From: Gonapodya prolifera JEL478
Taxonomy: Eukaryota > Monoblepharomycota > Monoblepharidomycetes > Monoblepharidales > Gonapodyaceae
Assembly: GCA_001574975.1 (NCBI GenBank)
Contig: KQ965762.1
Coordinates: forward strand, 206,451 to 270,450
Direction: 5' to 3'
Length of the DNA: 64,000 nucleotides
A program made the translations under genes and the position numbers. The notes beneath the pieces were generated by a model. It saw only the letters and a list, made by a program, of their open reading frames with translations, searched no databases and was not told the DNA's origin. Shown here in pieces: positions 44,808 through 57,196 of this stretch. Position 1 is the stretch's first letter; every line of letters begins with the position of its first letter.

Positions 44808-45354
44808 TCATGTGTTGGTCCTGTAGCGTCCGGTGCATCTCTCCGCAATCCATGTGATCGCCAAAACAAGTTCCGTGCAAACGCACGGAAACATCTCCGC
44901 TGCTGACAGATTCAGCAGGTTGTCAATGATTGTCTCCCCAAAGGTACCTGAGGGGCGGTGGGAACAGTTCGTCGTGCAGGAGTTCAAGGTGACGCCCCAC
45001 TTGTGCACACTCCACCACATGAGTCCGGGTTACTGGCGCGCCACAAAACTTACAACCACCAGCTTGGTGGCACGCCACCAGCCCGAGTTGCCATCGCGAG
45101 AGGGTGACACGGTCTCTGCGGGAGACCGTCGAGTGGGGGGAGAGGTAGTTGTGCGGGCGGACACGCGCACGCACTTGGACCGACCCTGGGACACCCCTGT
45201 TGGGGCCAGCCTCTACGACTATTTGTTTTGAAAAATCGCTGATGATGAAGGTGCGAGATTGATGCAGAATAGTAGTGCAATGTGTGAACCGTGACCGCAC
45301 CAGGTGGCTCTCCGCGCCGTTATAAGCCGGCCAAAAATTAGTATGCTCACTCAA
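44808..45354 (-). mobile_element. Possible 3' tail of a LINE retrotransposon
   Basis: A minus-strand frame ends with LSRWQLGLVACHQAGGCKFC, then GAPVTRTHVVECAQVG. The spacing C-x2-C-x7-H-x3-C, preceded by a helix ending in Leu and Gly, is the usual end of a non-LTR reverse-transcriptase protein. Only this C-terminal part is seen; there is no reverse-transcriptase or endonuclease block in the window, so it would be a strongly truncated copy, possibly 5'-truncated. An ordinary small zinc-knuckle gene is the alternative. Confidence 0.35.
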
Positions 45355-45623
45355 GATTCAAAGAGTGAAATGGAAAGCCAAAGTAATTTAAATGGTGTGG
45401 ATGTGTTTAAATGGCAGGTGTGGATTTGCGGTGCAGATGTGCACTGTGCAGCTCTTAGGTCACGCCCCGGACGAAGTTCGCAGAAAACACTTTCCTTCGT
45501 TGATTTCTCCCTCACCGGCTCGCTCTCCGCCGTCACATCGCCCCCCCTCTCCATCTCGCACTCCCTTCCATCTCCCTTCTCCCAACTCCCCCTGCTCCTT
45601 CTCCCGGCTAGACTCCCTTCACA

Positions 45624-46688
45624 ATGGAGCACTACTACGACCACGACCATGAGCACGACCACAAACGCAAAATCCTCATGGCGAACGCCGACCCAGACAC
45701 ACTCCGCCAAGTGCTCGCGCGCTCCTTCGCCGAGATTATTGCGCTCCGAACGATACTCGTCGAGGAGCAGCGGGCCCGCGAAGAAGCCGAGCGTGGACTG
45801 GAGGAGGCCGAGGTGCTGGCAAATGACCTGAGAAGGCGCGTGGAGGGACTGGAGGAGGCGGTGTGGAAGGCGGGGTTGGGAGGAAGCGTGGGCGTGGGGG
45901 AATGTGATGGGATGGACTTGGGTGGACCGAACGAAGGGCAGGGGCAGCAGGTGCAGGACGGGAACGTTCACTTACCGTCGCCAAAAGAGTCGACTGGGTT
46001 TGGGTTCCATGAGGAGGTTGACTGGGCGGTGAGTGGTTGTTGCGATGGTGGTGCAGGATGGAACGGGTGTAACCAGAGTCCTTTGTCGTTCGCTTAGACC
46101 CATCCGCTGGCTCAAGCCCAGTCACACGCTCAGTCCCACCCACACACTCCTCAACCCAACCCACACCCACACGCTCACCCCACACATCCTCACGCACCCT
46201 CAACCGCGCCAACCCAACCACCCTCTTACCCCAGCTCGCCCAACCACCCCCTCCCACCTGCTCCTCCCCCTGCTCCCCCGTCTACACCTACCCCCACCTG
46301 CCCCAACTGCGCCATCTACCGCTCGGCCGTCGACAAGGCCGCCTACAACGACACGTGGCTCCGCACCGCCCTTGGGCACGACCTGTCATACATCCACGAC
46401 GCCACGAGCAGGGCAGAGCGCGCAGCCAAGGAGGCCAGGGAGATTTTGGATGGCATGCTGGGGAGGCTGGGGGTGTCGTGTCAGCCTGGGTGTGGTGTGC
46501 TACCGCCAAAGCTGCCCGCACCCGCGCCTTTACCCGTACCCGCACCAGCACCCACACAGGTGATGTATGCCCCAGTGAACATGGCGCGGGATGTGGGCAG
46601 CGATATGTGGGACGAGGTGTACGGACACGTGAGGCAGGAAAACGCAAACGCGGGTAGTGCGGTGGCGGCTACCCCCATGCAGTATTGA
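45624..46688 (+). CDS. His/Pro-rich protein with coiled coils
   Basis: Exons 45624-46028 and 46098-46688 give 331 residues. The N-terminus has a short His/Asp run (MEHYYDHDHEHDHKRK) that may bind metal. Residues 30-80 form a coiled coil (VEEQRAREEAERGLEEAEVL). The second exon begins with a long His/Pro/Gln-rich stretch (SHAQSHPHTPQPNPHPHAHP), then CPNCAIYRSAVDKAAYND, which holds a CxxC pair, a second short coil (ERAAKEAREILDGML) and a Pro/Ala-rich end. The skewed composition suggests a disordered scaffold or regulatory protein; no domain is recognised. The splice is supported by a GTGAGT donor and TTAG acceptor, and keeps frame. Confidence 0.6.
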
Positions 46689-47568
46689 CCGGATGTCTGG
46701 TGTCGTGCGCCGGTGCGCCGGTGGTGTGCCAAAAGCCCCGACTTTTGCATTCGTCGGGTACTTATGCCTCGATACACGCTCTGCTCCGCTCCGAGTGAGG
46801 AAACATTCGCGACCGGGGGACATCTCGGTCAGCGGCGCAGCGCTTCGCATCGCGCTTATGCCTCGAGTCTCGCTGCGCTCAGGGTATATGTACTGTATAT
46901 ATTTTTGCATGTATTCGATTTCAACGTCTATGATGAATTGTTAACTTTTGAGGAACTCAAGCGTCAAGGATCACTCGTCGTCAAAGTTAGTCACACGGAC
47001 TCAATATCACGGAGATGTCCATGCGAGGATTGTCAGCAGCGCCTAAGCCCAGCGAAGCCCAGCGTCAAAGTGTAGCCTCCGATCGTACTTCGATCCTCCG
47101 GTGCGCGGGCCGAATGATGAGGAGTTTCCGCGGAGGGTGCTGCGGATCTCAGAACAATGAAGAGTCGCCACACTATTAATGTTATACTTCACCGACATGG
47201 GCCGTTTATGGCTTGCAGCAGCTTGGGTCGATGTTTGGAAGGTTTTACTCGTATTAAATGTCTCGATGCTCCAAGATCTGGACTCAAACCCCGTTGTCGG
47301 GGCACCAAAGTCCTGCCCGGACTGTTCCAATGAAACGAGCGCCTGCAAGTCCCATCGATTCCAAAAACTATTACCCCAGCGTTATCTCATACCGAACACG
47401 TCCGATCCCTATGTGCTAGGATCCTCACCCGATCCCCCACAAATGACGAGAAGCTTGGAGAAGCGCTGTGGCCACGATCGACGGCTTTGAAAATACCGAA
47501 CAAACACATTGAACGCGTTGAATCCAAGGAATTCACACTCTTTTTGCCACGGAAACGAGACATTAGCA
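46689..47568. other. Intergenic with dispersed GC-rich short repeats
   Basis: No supportable gene. Two related copies of a short GC-rich element lie at about 46759-46790 and 46851-46880 and match, inverted, a third inside an intron at 48531-48558. The right part should hold the promoter of the purine-cytosine permease. Confidence 0.45.
46759..46880. repeat. Short GC-rich dispersed repeat, two copies
   Basis: Both copies begin CTTATGCCTCGA and continue with a CTCGCT/CGCTC-rich arm. A third, inverted copy is at 48531-48558. The arms are partly self-complementary. Confidence 0.45.
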
Positions 47569-50256
47569 ATGTCGGACGAGGAAAAGCAGACCGTGCTCTC
47601 AGACAGTCTAGACGTGGATCTCGAAGCCAAAGTGGGTGGCCGATCCGAACAAGTCGCGCCTCGCGTTTCTGAAATGCCGATCGTTACGTGTCTCGCGTCT
47701 CGCAGCTCGACAAGGAAGAAACGTATGTGTGGGAGACGCGCTTCTCCGCTGGGTGCACCCCACAACAAACCGGCCCTGGCCTCGTGACTGACTCCTCGAA
47801 TCCGTTTTTTGGACTGCACTTTCCACCCCACACACTCACCATCCAGCGCGCTCGGAGTCGAGATCCGTGGTCTCGAGAGAGTGCTTCCCGAGGATAGGAA
47901 GCACACCACCATGCTCGATAATCTGACCATGTGGTTGAGTGCCGATTTCTCCATCGCCCCACTTGCCAATGGAGCGTGAGTAAAATCTTTACTTCCGAGC
48001 GCAGTACTGGTACTGATCTGTGATTAATTTTTAGTATTGGACTCACCGTGTTCGGCCTGTCGCTCACTGAGGCCATCACAGTTGTAGTCATCACCAACTT
48101 TGTCGTTCTCAGTGTCGTGTGTGAGGAAAGCGTCACAATGGTGGCGAATCTTCTGTTCTCCACGCTGATCGATAACCCATGGCCTCCACGCACCTCTCAC
48201 ACACCCTTTTCCTCTCCCACCAGCCTACTTCGCCACCTTCGGCCCTCGCCTCGGGCTGCGCCAATTCGTGGTCAGCCGGTTCTCGTTCGGGTGGTACCCC
48301 AACAAAGTCATGGGTATTCTCAGCAGCATCACGTCCCTGGGTTGGTCCTGCGTCAACGTCATCAGTGCCGGGCTGCTCCTCACGTCGGCGTCCAATGACA
48401 AGTTGCCCGCTTGGGCGAGTATTCTTATCTTGGCCGTGCTTACGTCGGTGATCGGGTGAGTTACTGTGGGAGGGGGGGTAGTGGGGGTGGTTCGTGCAAC
48501 GGAAGCCAGAAGGCTGGAGTTGCGAGACGCGAGCGTAGCGAGCCCGAGGCCTAAGCGCCGCTAGGCGCTGATCGAGGCTGTCCGTCGGAGGCGAATGATC
48601 CGTGGAGCGGAATGTTCTACGTGTTGACGACCAATTGTTCGTTCATCCTTGTGTTGACGCCCACTCTTTGTCACAGAATCTTTGGCTACAAATGGGTGCA
48701 CCGCTACCAACGCTTCGCCTGGTTCCCGCTCCTGATCTCCTTCTGCATCCTCCTCGGCCTCGCGGCGCCCGACATCACAAACGTCCCCGACAAGAACCCC
48801 GACTACCCGTCCAGAGTTCGTACTCCCTGCTCCTCCGTACACCTTTCTTCCAACTTGTTTCCCGTATTAATCCCAACACCCAACTATTGAATTGTTGACA
48901 GATCGGAAACATCCTCTCCTACACTGCAACAGTCATCTCCATGGTCGGATGGTGCACCGCAGCGTGCGACTTCAACGTCAACATGGTAAGCTCCCCTTTC
49001 CCCTTTCCCCTCCCCCGTTCCCCTGCTGACCGCTCCGCGCCCCCCACTTCAAGCCCGAAAACAGCAACATGTTCCTCGTATACATCTACACCCTCATTGG
49101 CACCTTTGTACCCACGGTGTTCCTCATGATCACGGGTCTTCTCGTCGTCACCACGGCGCAAGCCACCGACGCGTACGCCGCGGCGTTGGGTGTTGGGGGG
49201 AACACGCCGGCGCTGATGCAGACGATTTACACGACGAAGCTGGGTGCGTAGCAAGATGTCGGCCGTTGGACGTCAGACGTCAGGCGGAGAACATGACTCC
49301 ATGCCGTCTATGTGCGGTCTGACCATTTTTCTTGGTACATTATCATTTGCCAGGTGGATTCGGCACCTTCCTCACGATCATCGTCGCGCTTAGTGTCGTC
49401 CAGGTTAACATCGCCAACGACTACAGGTATGAACTTGCGCCCTGAAAAATCAACGTGACAGCTCCGTTCACGTACTCCATTTTTGACCCAGTCTCGGACT
49501 CTCCCTCCAAGTCGGTGGACCTGCCTTCTTCCAAAGGATCCCGCGCTGGATGTGGACTTTGCTCGGCTCTGCAGCGTGTAAGTTCTTTGGGACAGCCAGC
49601 ATCTGTTAATCAAGAACCAAATTCAAGCTTTTGCGTCTACCGCATTTCGCCAATTTCAGACATTCTCGTCGCCTGCTTCGGTGCAAACTCTTACGTGTCA
49701 ACCCTCTCCAACTTCCTCCCGCTTGTTGGATACTGGGTCCTTATTGTACGTGTTGCCTAATCACTGTTGCTCCACATAAGTCAGATTAAGCTTATCATCT
49801 TCACCCGTGACTCTAGTACGTCACCATTGTGTTTATCGAGGACGTTGTCGTAAGTCGCCGTCGCTGCACCCACATCCACGGCCGTCTTTATCTCATCACC
49901 GCACTCACTCTCCCACACCACAGTTCCGAAAAGGAAAGTACGACGCCACAGCCTGGAACAAGCCATCAAAGCTCCCGCACGGGTACGCCGCAGGGGCTGC
50001 GTTCTGCCTGGGAATGGTCGCGGCTGGATTGGGCATGAACCAAGCCTGGGCGCAAGGGCCTCTCTCAAAGGCGGTGAGTGTCGCTCTTGTTGAATCGGGC
50101 TCAGTGCTCATGCTCACAGTGGATTTGATCAAACTTCAAAAGGTTGGTCCTTACGGTGCCGACATCGGTACCGAGCTCGGCGCAGGTGTTGCCGGGATCG
50201 TGTATGTGATTCTTCGCCCGCTGGAAGCCAAGTATACTGGTCGGTTCCAGCACTAG
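47569..50256 (+). CDS. Purine-cytosine permease, NCS1 family (FCY2-like)
   Basis: A proton symporter for cytosine and purines in the plasma membrane. More than a dozen exons assemble in phase from ATG 47569 (MSDEEKQTVLSDSLD) to the stop at 50256. Recognisable blocks: GLERVLPEDRKHTTMLDNLT (family signature at the N-terminus), MWLSADFSIAPLANGAIGL (helix 1 with substrate-site residues), SYFATFGPRLGLRQFVVSRFSFG, IFGYKWVHRYQRFAW, MVGWCTAACDFNVNMPENS, GGFGTFLTIIVALSVVQVNIAND, LQVGGPAFFQRIPRWMWTLL, NFLPLVGYW and YVTIVFIEDVVFRKGKY. About twelve membrane segments are expected. The intron at about 48457-48676 holds a GC-rich repeat. All splice sites are GT-AG. It looks intact. Confidence 0.9.
48531..48558. 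repeat. Inverted copy of the short GC-rich repeat, in an intron
   Basis: Reads, on the minus strand, GCGCTTAGGCCTCGGGCTCG followed by a CTACGCTC arm, matching the copy at 46851-46880 with few changes. It lies inside an intron of the permease gene. Confidence 0.45.
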
Positions 50257-50508
50257 ATAACCCATACAGGTTGAACATGTCTCCGTTTTTTTTGTATTTT
50301 GTTTATTTGCTTTTTGTGTGAAATACTTGATCACTATTCTAAGTTGCTTCAAATGTTGTTTACTTGGAACGCTTCAGATGCTTGGAAGCGAAGAAATTGC
50401 CCAGGAAATCCGTTTACAATTGATGGTGGTAGGACGAGGGCAGCTGTGTGGACACAAGACATTGATTACCAATCAAAAGTAGCGTAAGATCCCGTCCCGA
50501 ACATAAAG

Positions 50509-52397
50509 CTACAGTTTCGCGGTCCGTCTCAACTCAACCTTGAACAACTCCAACACCTCTCTTCTCCTCACAACCCATTCCTCAACCGCTTCCACAACCC
50601 TCCGCGCGTCGCTGTCTCCGTGATCAAGGAACGGAAGGGACAGGCTCATGGTGCCCCCGCGCGACGCCCAGATACCGGTGACGTTGAGGTCGAAGAAGAG
50701 CGGCTCGCGAAGTACGAGGAATGATGTCTTCAAGTCTGGCGTGATGGAGGTGTTGAGAACGACGAACGAATGAGCTAAAAAAAACTCCAAACGCCACAAC
50801 AAGTGTTTACTTTTCCCGCCAACGTGCGCACCTCCTTCTTATCCGTGAAGTGCGTCCCAATCATACTCCCCATCCCCGTAAACACCATCGGCGCCCCATA
50901 CTTCCTCGCAACCTCATTCAACGCCACCCGCAACTTATCTCCATACTCATTCAACCGCGCGCAATTCTCCTTCGTGTACGCCCCGGGCTCCGTCAACGCA
51001 GCCTGCCCGACAGTCATGAGTAGCGTGTTGTTGTTGTACGTGCCGGCGTGCGGGATCGCGGTGGGGTTGCGCATGTCGTAGATGGACATGAAGCGGCGGG
51101 AGCCGCCCCACGAGCCGAATGACGTGCCGCCCCCGACGGATTTGCCCAGGGTCTTGAGGTCGGGCACGACGGCGTAGAGGGGGGCGATGCCGCCTGGGGA
51201 GAGGCGGCTGGTCTTGAGAGAGGGGGTGATTGAAGAGGGAGGAGGAGGCAGCAGTCGGGACGCAACCATGGCTCACGCCACTCACCATGACTTCATACAA
51301 AATGAGACACACTCCCAGCCTCCTCGCTTCCTCTCTTAGCATGTTCACAAACTCCCTGGTTACCGGAATACACCCCCCTCCACCGAGCATGACCTCGAGA
51401 ATGGCACACGCCGTGTCGGCACCGTGCTGGTGCAGAAGTTTGCGCGTGGAGTCGACGTCGTTGAATGTGCCCACGATGTAGTCAAAGGGTGCGCAGATAG
51501 GCGTGGGACCGCCATGGAAGACGAATACGGCGCCGCGGTAGCAGCGTGTGGATCGGTGAAGGGGGGGGGGTTAGAGGTTGTGGACTTTGGTTGGGGTGAA
51601 GTGGCAAGTTGAGGATACGAGCCGGCAAATACGAAACCCTTTTTCCTCCCAGTGACGATCCGCGCCGTTTGGATCCCCATAAGGTTTGCTTCTGTTCCCG
51701 AATTGCAGAATCAGACCATGTCGAACCCGAATCGTTCGCACACCGTTTCGGCGAACCGGGCTTCTGAAATAAGATGTGCGCCCAATTTTAGTCCGGTCTC
51801 TAAGGAGCGCTTGACTGCGCTCTGTATGACGGGATGAGAATGTCCGTAGACTGAAAACAAAAGGTGTATCATGACACCCGAATAACAACGTTAGACAGTT
51901 ACAAAAAGAGACTCACTGCCTGCAGTCGCGTCACCGAACACGTCCAGATATTCGTGCCCGTCGATGTCCAGTAGCCGGTTCTCCCACCCGCGCTGAATGA
52001 AAATCGGGAACGGCTGCCGACGATGCCGATATGGGGCGATCAAGGAAAACGATCCGGTACGATTAACGATTTGGTTGACGGAGACCAACAATCAACTTAC
52101 GGGATTGGCGAGCGAGTTTCTCGTGGATCCGCCTGGCATCTTCTGGGTGGCATCGGATACGAAATGTGCCTGAGAGCGCGGTTTGCGATTCGTGTACTGG
52201 GACTTGGCTTCTGCGAGGGCTGCCTCGACTTTTGGTGAGAAGACGGACATTAAGGATGCGATGTCGCAGAGTTGAGCTGTGCGCAGAGGTGTGCGATCGC
52301 TCGGGGTATAAGGCTTGAAGGGGACCAGTCGGTCAAGGGCCATCCAAGGGCGGATGGCCGACCTGACGGTACGGCTGAAAGAGTGCGAGGCCGTCAT
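50509..52397 (-). pseudogene. Class-III aminotransferase (GSA-aminomutase-like), decayed
   Basis: PLP enzymes related to glutamate-1-semialdehyde aminomutase. The likely ATG is at 52397. Family blocks in order: MPGGSTRNSLANP near 52120, LLDIDGHEYLDVFGD near 51960, VYGHSHPVIQSAVKRSLETG near 51820, NSGTEANLMGIQTARIVTG near 51690, VFVFHGGPTPI near 51520, HGADTACAILEVMLG near 51400, then LGVCLILYEVM near 51300, TLGKSVGGGTSFGSWGG near 51130 (PLP Lys present), and GTYNNNTLLMTVG. Two defects: an in-frame TGA at 51713-51711 stands where the family has MVRFCNSGTEAN, and the PLP-anchoring Asp of the usual LIxDEV is Tyr here. It has probably lost function, or is under relaxed selection. The introns are otherwise normal. 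Confidence 0.72.
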
Positions 52398-54656
52398 TGT
52401 GGGGAAGGCGAGTCTGAACAAGAGTATGGGGTACGATTGGGGTGAGTTCTTCGAGACGAGTGACGATGCCGCCAGAGGAGGTTCTGTGGTGGGGAGAGTG
52501 GACCTTTTGGGCAAAGGTACGTTTATGTTCCCATTGCTGGATTGACGTCGCTGGCGGTGATCACGGTTCCTACACCACACGCAGATGCTCGGCGAGAACA
52601 CCGTCGGCCCTTCCTACTTTGCCTTTCTCGCCGACATTTCTGCCGGCCCCATCGGATACATACAGCATCTTGGCGGAGCATGGCTCGTGAGGTTCCCCTC
52701 CCCGTCCTGTCCTGTTCCCCGATGCTCCCATTCCCACTGAAACCTCAACCTTGACCTCACCCCACCACCCCTTATCCACTCAGACCCTCGACTTCCACAT
52801 CCACTGTCACGCCTCCACCGCCTCCCGCGGGACGGCGGCGTGTGGGTCCTTCTTTTCGCGCGAACCCCGCACATCACCAACGGCCGGATGGTGAAGGATA
52901 CGGAGGTGGGGAGCGAGGCGGGGGAGCTGCTTTTGATGAGGAGGTTGGTCCAGGTTGTACGCATGCGAAACCTACGTCGACAGGCAGACCGCGAACTTCC
53001 ACCCACTCTCGCCCCCCGTGGCAGTGGCGGCGGAGGGCGGAACGGCGACCGCGAAGGACAAGGGATTGGGATTTGGGGTGGGAGTGGGACAAAAGCCTGA
53101 GCTCCACCTAGCCGTTTGTACTTCGCCCGCTCGAAGCACGCATCTTTGACGTCGAAGTTTGATGTTTGGTCTGCGCTATTGCAGAGGTATCTTCTGGCCC
53201 CCGCCGCGTCGAGTGTGAGTGCGAGTGCTAGTGCGCGCGAGATAGAGACAACACATGAAAGCGGACCTGGCAGTTCGTGCGTTTGTGACAAGAGTAGACG
53301 TACAATAGATGAGAGATTTAAAGATGCTTGACTACAGGCTAATGAAACGATTCTTGTCCGTCTTTCCCTCCATTCGGATCGGTGGTCGACGTGCGAGCAG
53401 TTCGGATGGACCCAGCTCAACAAACGTACCAGTCATTAACGTAGCCAAGTAGAGACCCCCCAAAGTTGTAAATACCACTCTATCAGACTGCCATGCATAT
53501 GCACAAAATTGCCAAGTGGACAAAAGAAGAGGTTGTTTGGGTAGTTGTTATCGGTCGTTCGGTGGCAGAGATGTGGGAAGGGACAAGTTCGGACGGACAA
53601 CCCCCCCCCCCCCCNCCCCCCAGTCAACCCGTTATCGGACTGGACAAAAAGCGGACAAACAAAAGAGGTTGTGCGGGTGTGTTGTATTTCCGTCGCACAG
53701 CGCGTCGTGGTGTCCCTGTCGACCGGGGAAGTCCTCTCTTCAGGTGGTGTTGCTGCCCGCACAACCTCCCCCGGATGACGCGCTGGACACAACAGAGGTC
53801 TAAAGAGTTACAAACGTAACGCTGGCGAGTCTAGAGTGGTGGGTGTTGCGAGGAAGAGCGAGAAGAAGAAGAGAAGTGTGGGAGTGGAAGTATGATGGGA
53901 AGAAGGAGTAGGACAATGAGCGTCACGTCAGCACATAAGCATGAGCTGAAGGGAGAGGGTGGCAATGTACCTTTGACCTACCAGTGGACCACGCTCACAC
54001 CTCCATGTGGCAGCGCCTACTTGCACACCCATAACGTCGTCAAGGGCCACTTCCCCGCAAGGCAAAGGGCGACTTCCAAATCCTCCACCTCCGGAGCTTG
54101 ACTGTATTACGTGGCCCTCCCCTTTCGGGATGCGAACTGCACGCACCCGCTATGAACCCAGAGGTTTCGGAAATGGGGGCATCCTAAGACGGCATGTCAG
54201 AAAGGGCGAGATCTCAATTTGGCACGCGTGGTTTAGCGGTGGGACAGGGGGAAGGGCAGCGCGTTCAGCAAGGGTGTGCGATGTTTGTGATACCGAATGG
54301 TTCGGTACAACCCACCTGGCGACAAACAGTGCACATGAGCGTCCAGAGCTCCGGTGCGTGAGTCGATGCGTCCATGGTATGGTTGTGGCAGAGGAGGCGG
54401 AAGACGATGGGTCAGTTTCAAGAAAGACGACAGGGGACGGGAGCGATACACGAAAGCGCGGCGCCGGGGGGGGGGGGGAGGAGGTCGCAAACCTTCCGGA
54501 GACTGGAGCTTGAGCGTGAGGTGGAAGAGAAGCCGGGACGAAGGAAGGAAGGGAAGCGAAGGAGGGAAGGACCAGTTTCACATGGAAGAAGGCGCGCACT
54601 CAGCGACTTTGGTCTGATGAAATGAAGACTGCTCTGCGGGAACTCCAAGGTTTTCG
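52398..54656. other. Region without a supportable gene model
   Basis: Open frames of up to 269 codons occur, mostly on the minus strand at 52614-53423, but both strands are open through GC-rich sequence. A plus-strand stretch near 52585-52685 (ENTVGPSYFAFLADISAG) reads like protein, but no neighbours were found. Homopolymers: a C run with one N at about 53600-53620, and a G run near 54466-54478. Confidence 0.3.
53600..53620. repeat. Poly-C tract with an unresolved base
   Basis: A C homopolymer of about 20 bases interrupted by one N at 53615. The length is likely uncertain in the assembly. Confidence 0.8.
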
Positions 54657-56448
54657 ATGACATCGGACGGTCCATCAACGGGATCGCGACCATCGGGCTT
54701 CGTCCACGACACGCATCCTCCGAAGCCTTTTGTCACGTCGACATGCTCGTCCTGCAAGACCCAGTTTCAGTTTGAAATAGACTCTTCAGCGAAGGACACG
54801 TATCTTCTCGCCAAATGCTTCAAATGTGGCACAGTGAACGAAGTGGGAAGAGACGGGAAGAGGAGGGAGGAGAAGACGAAAACGGCAGTGGCACGGAGCA
54901 AGCAGGGGACAGGTGTGTTGAAACTGTCACATGGGTTTGGCATCGTCCGCAACCGTCATTTCCCGCTGTTTTCTCTTGCAGATGACAATCCTCTCGAACA
55001 AGAACTATATGATACCCTCAGTGTGACGCCCACGGCCACCGCGGCCGAGATTAAGAAGGGCTACTACGTCTTGGGTGAGCGCACAGAATGGGACCTCTGT
55101 TGGGAAGCCATTTATGAACGAAAGTCCCGAAAATCTCAGCGATGCGTTGTCACCCCGACAAAAACCCTGGCGACGCCGAGGCAGCGGAGAAGTTCAAGAA
55201 GATCTCGGAAGCCTACAGGAGTAAGTTCCACACCGCAACGAAACAAAACACTCTACACCACTCTAACCGCCCCTCGCAGTCCTCTCCGACGACAATCTCC
55301 GCTCCGCCTACAACCGCTACGGCTCCGCCGCCTTCACACCCGGCGCCGCCAACGCCAGCCCCGAGGCCGCCGCCGCCGCCGTGTTCGGGGACCCGTCCGA
55401 GTTCTTCCGGAGCCAATTTGGCGGAGACGCGTTCCGGGACATCATTGGCGACATTGCGATGGCAAAGGACTTTGGAGACGCCATGAAGATGTCGTCTGCG
55501 AATGGGGGCTCGCCTGGAGGGGAGGCGCCGAGCGTGACCGCCACTGCAAAGCCCGAGGACGATCCGGAGAAAATAGCGCGGGAGGAGAAGGAACGACAGG
55601 CCGCGCACGAGGAGAGGGTGCGGCGGCTTACGGACAAGCTCGCCACAAAAGTCGCCCCCTACGTGGACAAGCTCGCCGCCATCGGCGCGCCCGACGAAGT
55701 CGCCGGCACCAGCGCATGGCTCTCAACCTCGACCTCCTCCTCCGCCCTCGCCGCCGATGTCGCGTCAACCGCCGTGTTGTACCGCGCTCGAATCCAGGAG
55801 GAAGCCAACCTGCTCAAACACGAGAATTTCGGGGTCGAACTCCTGCACGCCGTCGGGTACGTGTACCGCTCGCGCGCGACGCAGCACAGTGCGCGCCTCG
55901 ATGCCGAGAGTAAAGACGTGCTGCGGAAAGTCAGTGGGTTCTTTTCCGGGTGGAGTGGGAGCGTGCGAGAGAAGGGGTACATTTTTTCGGAGACCGTCGG
56001 CACGCTGAGGACGGCGTGGGAGCTGCAAAAGACTTTCGCGGAGTTGCAGGCGATTGAGGAGTTGAAGAAGGCAAAGGAGGCCGGGGAGGGCGGTGCGGAT
56101 GCAGATGCGGCTGCGGCGGCACCGGCAGCGGCGCAGGCCAAGAGCGGGGGAAGCAAGAAGTCACCCCCGACCATCCCTGACGAAGAGACCCAAAAGAAAC
56201 TCGAGTTTAACGCCGCCAGCAAGGGCATGGAAGCGCTATGGCGCGGGTCGAAAATGGAGGTCCAGTCTGTGGTTCGTGAGGTGTGCGACCAGCTCCTTAC
56301 AGACGCGACCGTCTCGCCCGTCATGCTGCGCAGACGGTGCGAGGCGCTGAGAATCGTCGGGGAGGTCTACGAGGTGACGGACTTGACGCCTGAGGAGAGG
56401 AGGGAGAGGGAGGCCGCGGGGAATCCGTTCATGGGGCCACGGCCGTGA
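54657..56448 (+). CDS. DnaJ protein with DnaJ-X domain
   Basis: An Hsp40 of the Caj1/Djp1 type, active in protein import and Hsp70 recruitment. Exons 54657-54912, 54982-55074, 55140-55220 and 55280-56448 give 532 residues with all phases matching. The N-terminus has a zinc-knuckle-like pair (CSSCKTQFQF..CFKCGTVNE). The J domain starts near residue 90 (LYDTLSVTPTATAAEIKKGY) and contains RCHPDKNPG, with the HPD tripeptide, and EAYRILSDDNLRSAYNRYG. The DnaJ-X part follows: EERVRRLTDKLATKVAPYV, HENFGVELLHAVGYVY, GYIFSETVGTLRTAWELQKT and YEVTDLTPEER. An Ala/Asp-rich linker lies at about 440-455. No leader or membrane span. A broken fragment of this gene lies at 59277-59610. Confidence 0.88.
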
Positions 56449-57196
56449 ATGCGAGGGTTTGGGAGGGTCCTGGTATAGCATTTTTGGGGCGCGGGGACTG
56501 CTTGTACTGTTTTTATATGTTTTAATTTGCAAGGTATTATGTCATGCCGCGATGTTTGTCGCCTACGTGTGTTGAGGACCGCAAAGCCAATGGTGGAGCA
56601 GGTTAGAACTGCACTTGGAACTGCAGATGACGTTGAGACCTGGAAACGTTTAAATTAACTAAATGACGTACACGTCTGTAACTAGACTTCGGGTGCATCA
56701 GGCAGGCAGGTCATCCAGATCGGGCCAACGATGATGAATGGCAATGTGGCCCGCATTGGAAGATTCAAATAAAGTCTCGTGTTCATGTTGAGGTTCCGTT
56801 TTCCCATGATGTTTGGATGAATTCGCATTCTCCTCGCATGCATTAATGTCGAGCAAGGCGATTACAAGCTCCTGCAGCGAGGAATAGTTGACTGGATAGA
56901 GTGGCTCACCGGGCTGATGCCATGTTTTGAGGCGCCCACTGGTCCCGATTGGTCCAATTCGAATAGAAACATTGGTCTTCCTCCAAGATAAACGCGTGTG
57001 AACGAGTATTTTACACCACAAAATCAACAGACGAAGGTGCGTGTTTCATTCAAGGTGAGGGAAGACACTCTTTTTATCAGTTCTACAGGGGTTCATTAAT
57101 TTCTGTATCGTTGCGCCGGCGGCAGCATCCGAGCGTCCCAACCAAGGTTCACCCAAGACTCTTGGCAAGAACGCTCGTCTTTGTGCTTGTTAAAAC
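56449..57196. other. 3' flank with a minus-strand frame
   Basis: A minus-strand frame at 56698-57027 encodes about 110 codons (SIRIGPIGTSGRLKTWHQPG and so on), with no domain. It may be the last exon of another small gene. Otherwise nothing is supported. Confidence 0.3.

Noticed and set aside
48461-48560. Intron repeat as a coding exon of the permease
   Set aside because: It lies between a clear donor and acceptor, and reading through it breaks the frame.
52336-52545. Plus-strand amidase-like frame (CEAVIVGKASL)
   Set aside because: It is antisense to the conserved N-terminal exon of the aminotransferase and has no further amidase motif.
52614-53423. Long minus-strand frame of 269 codons
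   Set aside because: GC-rich sequence keeps both strands open; composition is Arg/Pro/Ser without domain or splice partner.
54657-55913. Unspliced 418-codon reading of the DnaJ-X gene
   Set aside because: It reads through introns into Arg-rich nonsense, while spliced exons restore the J and X domains.
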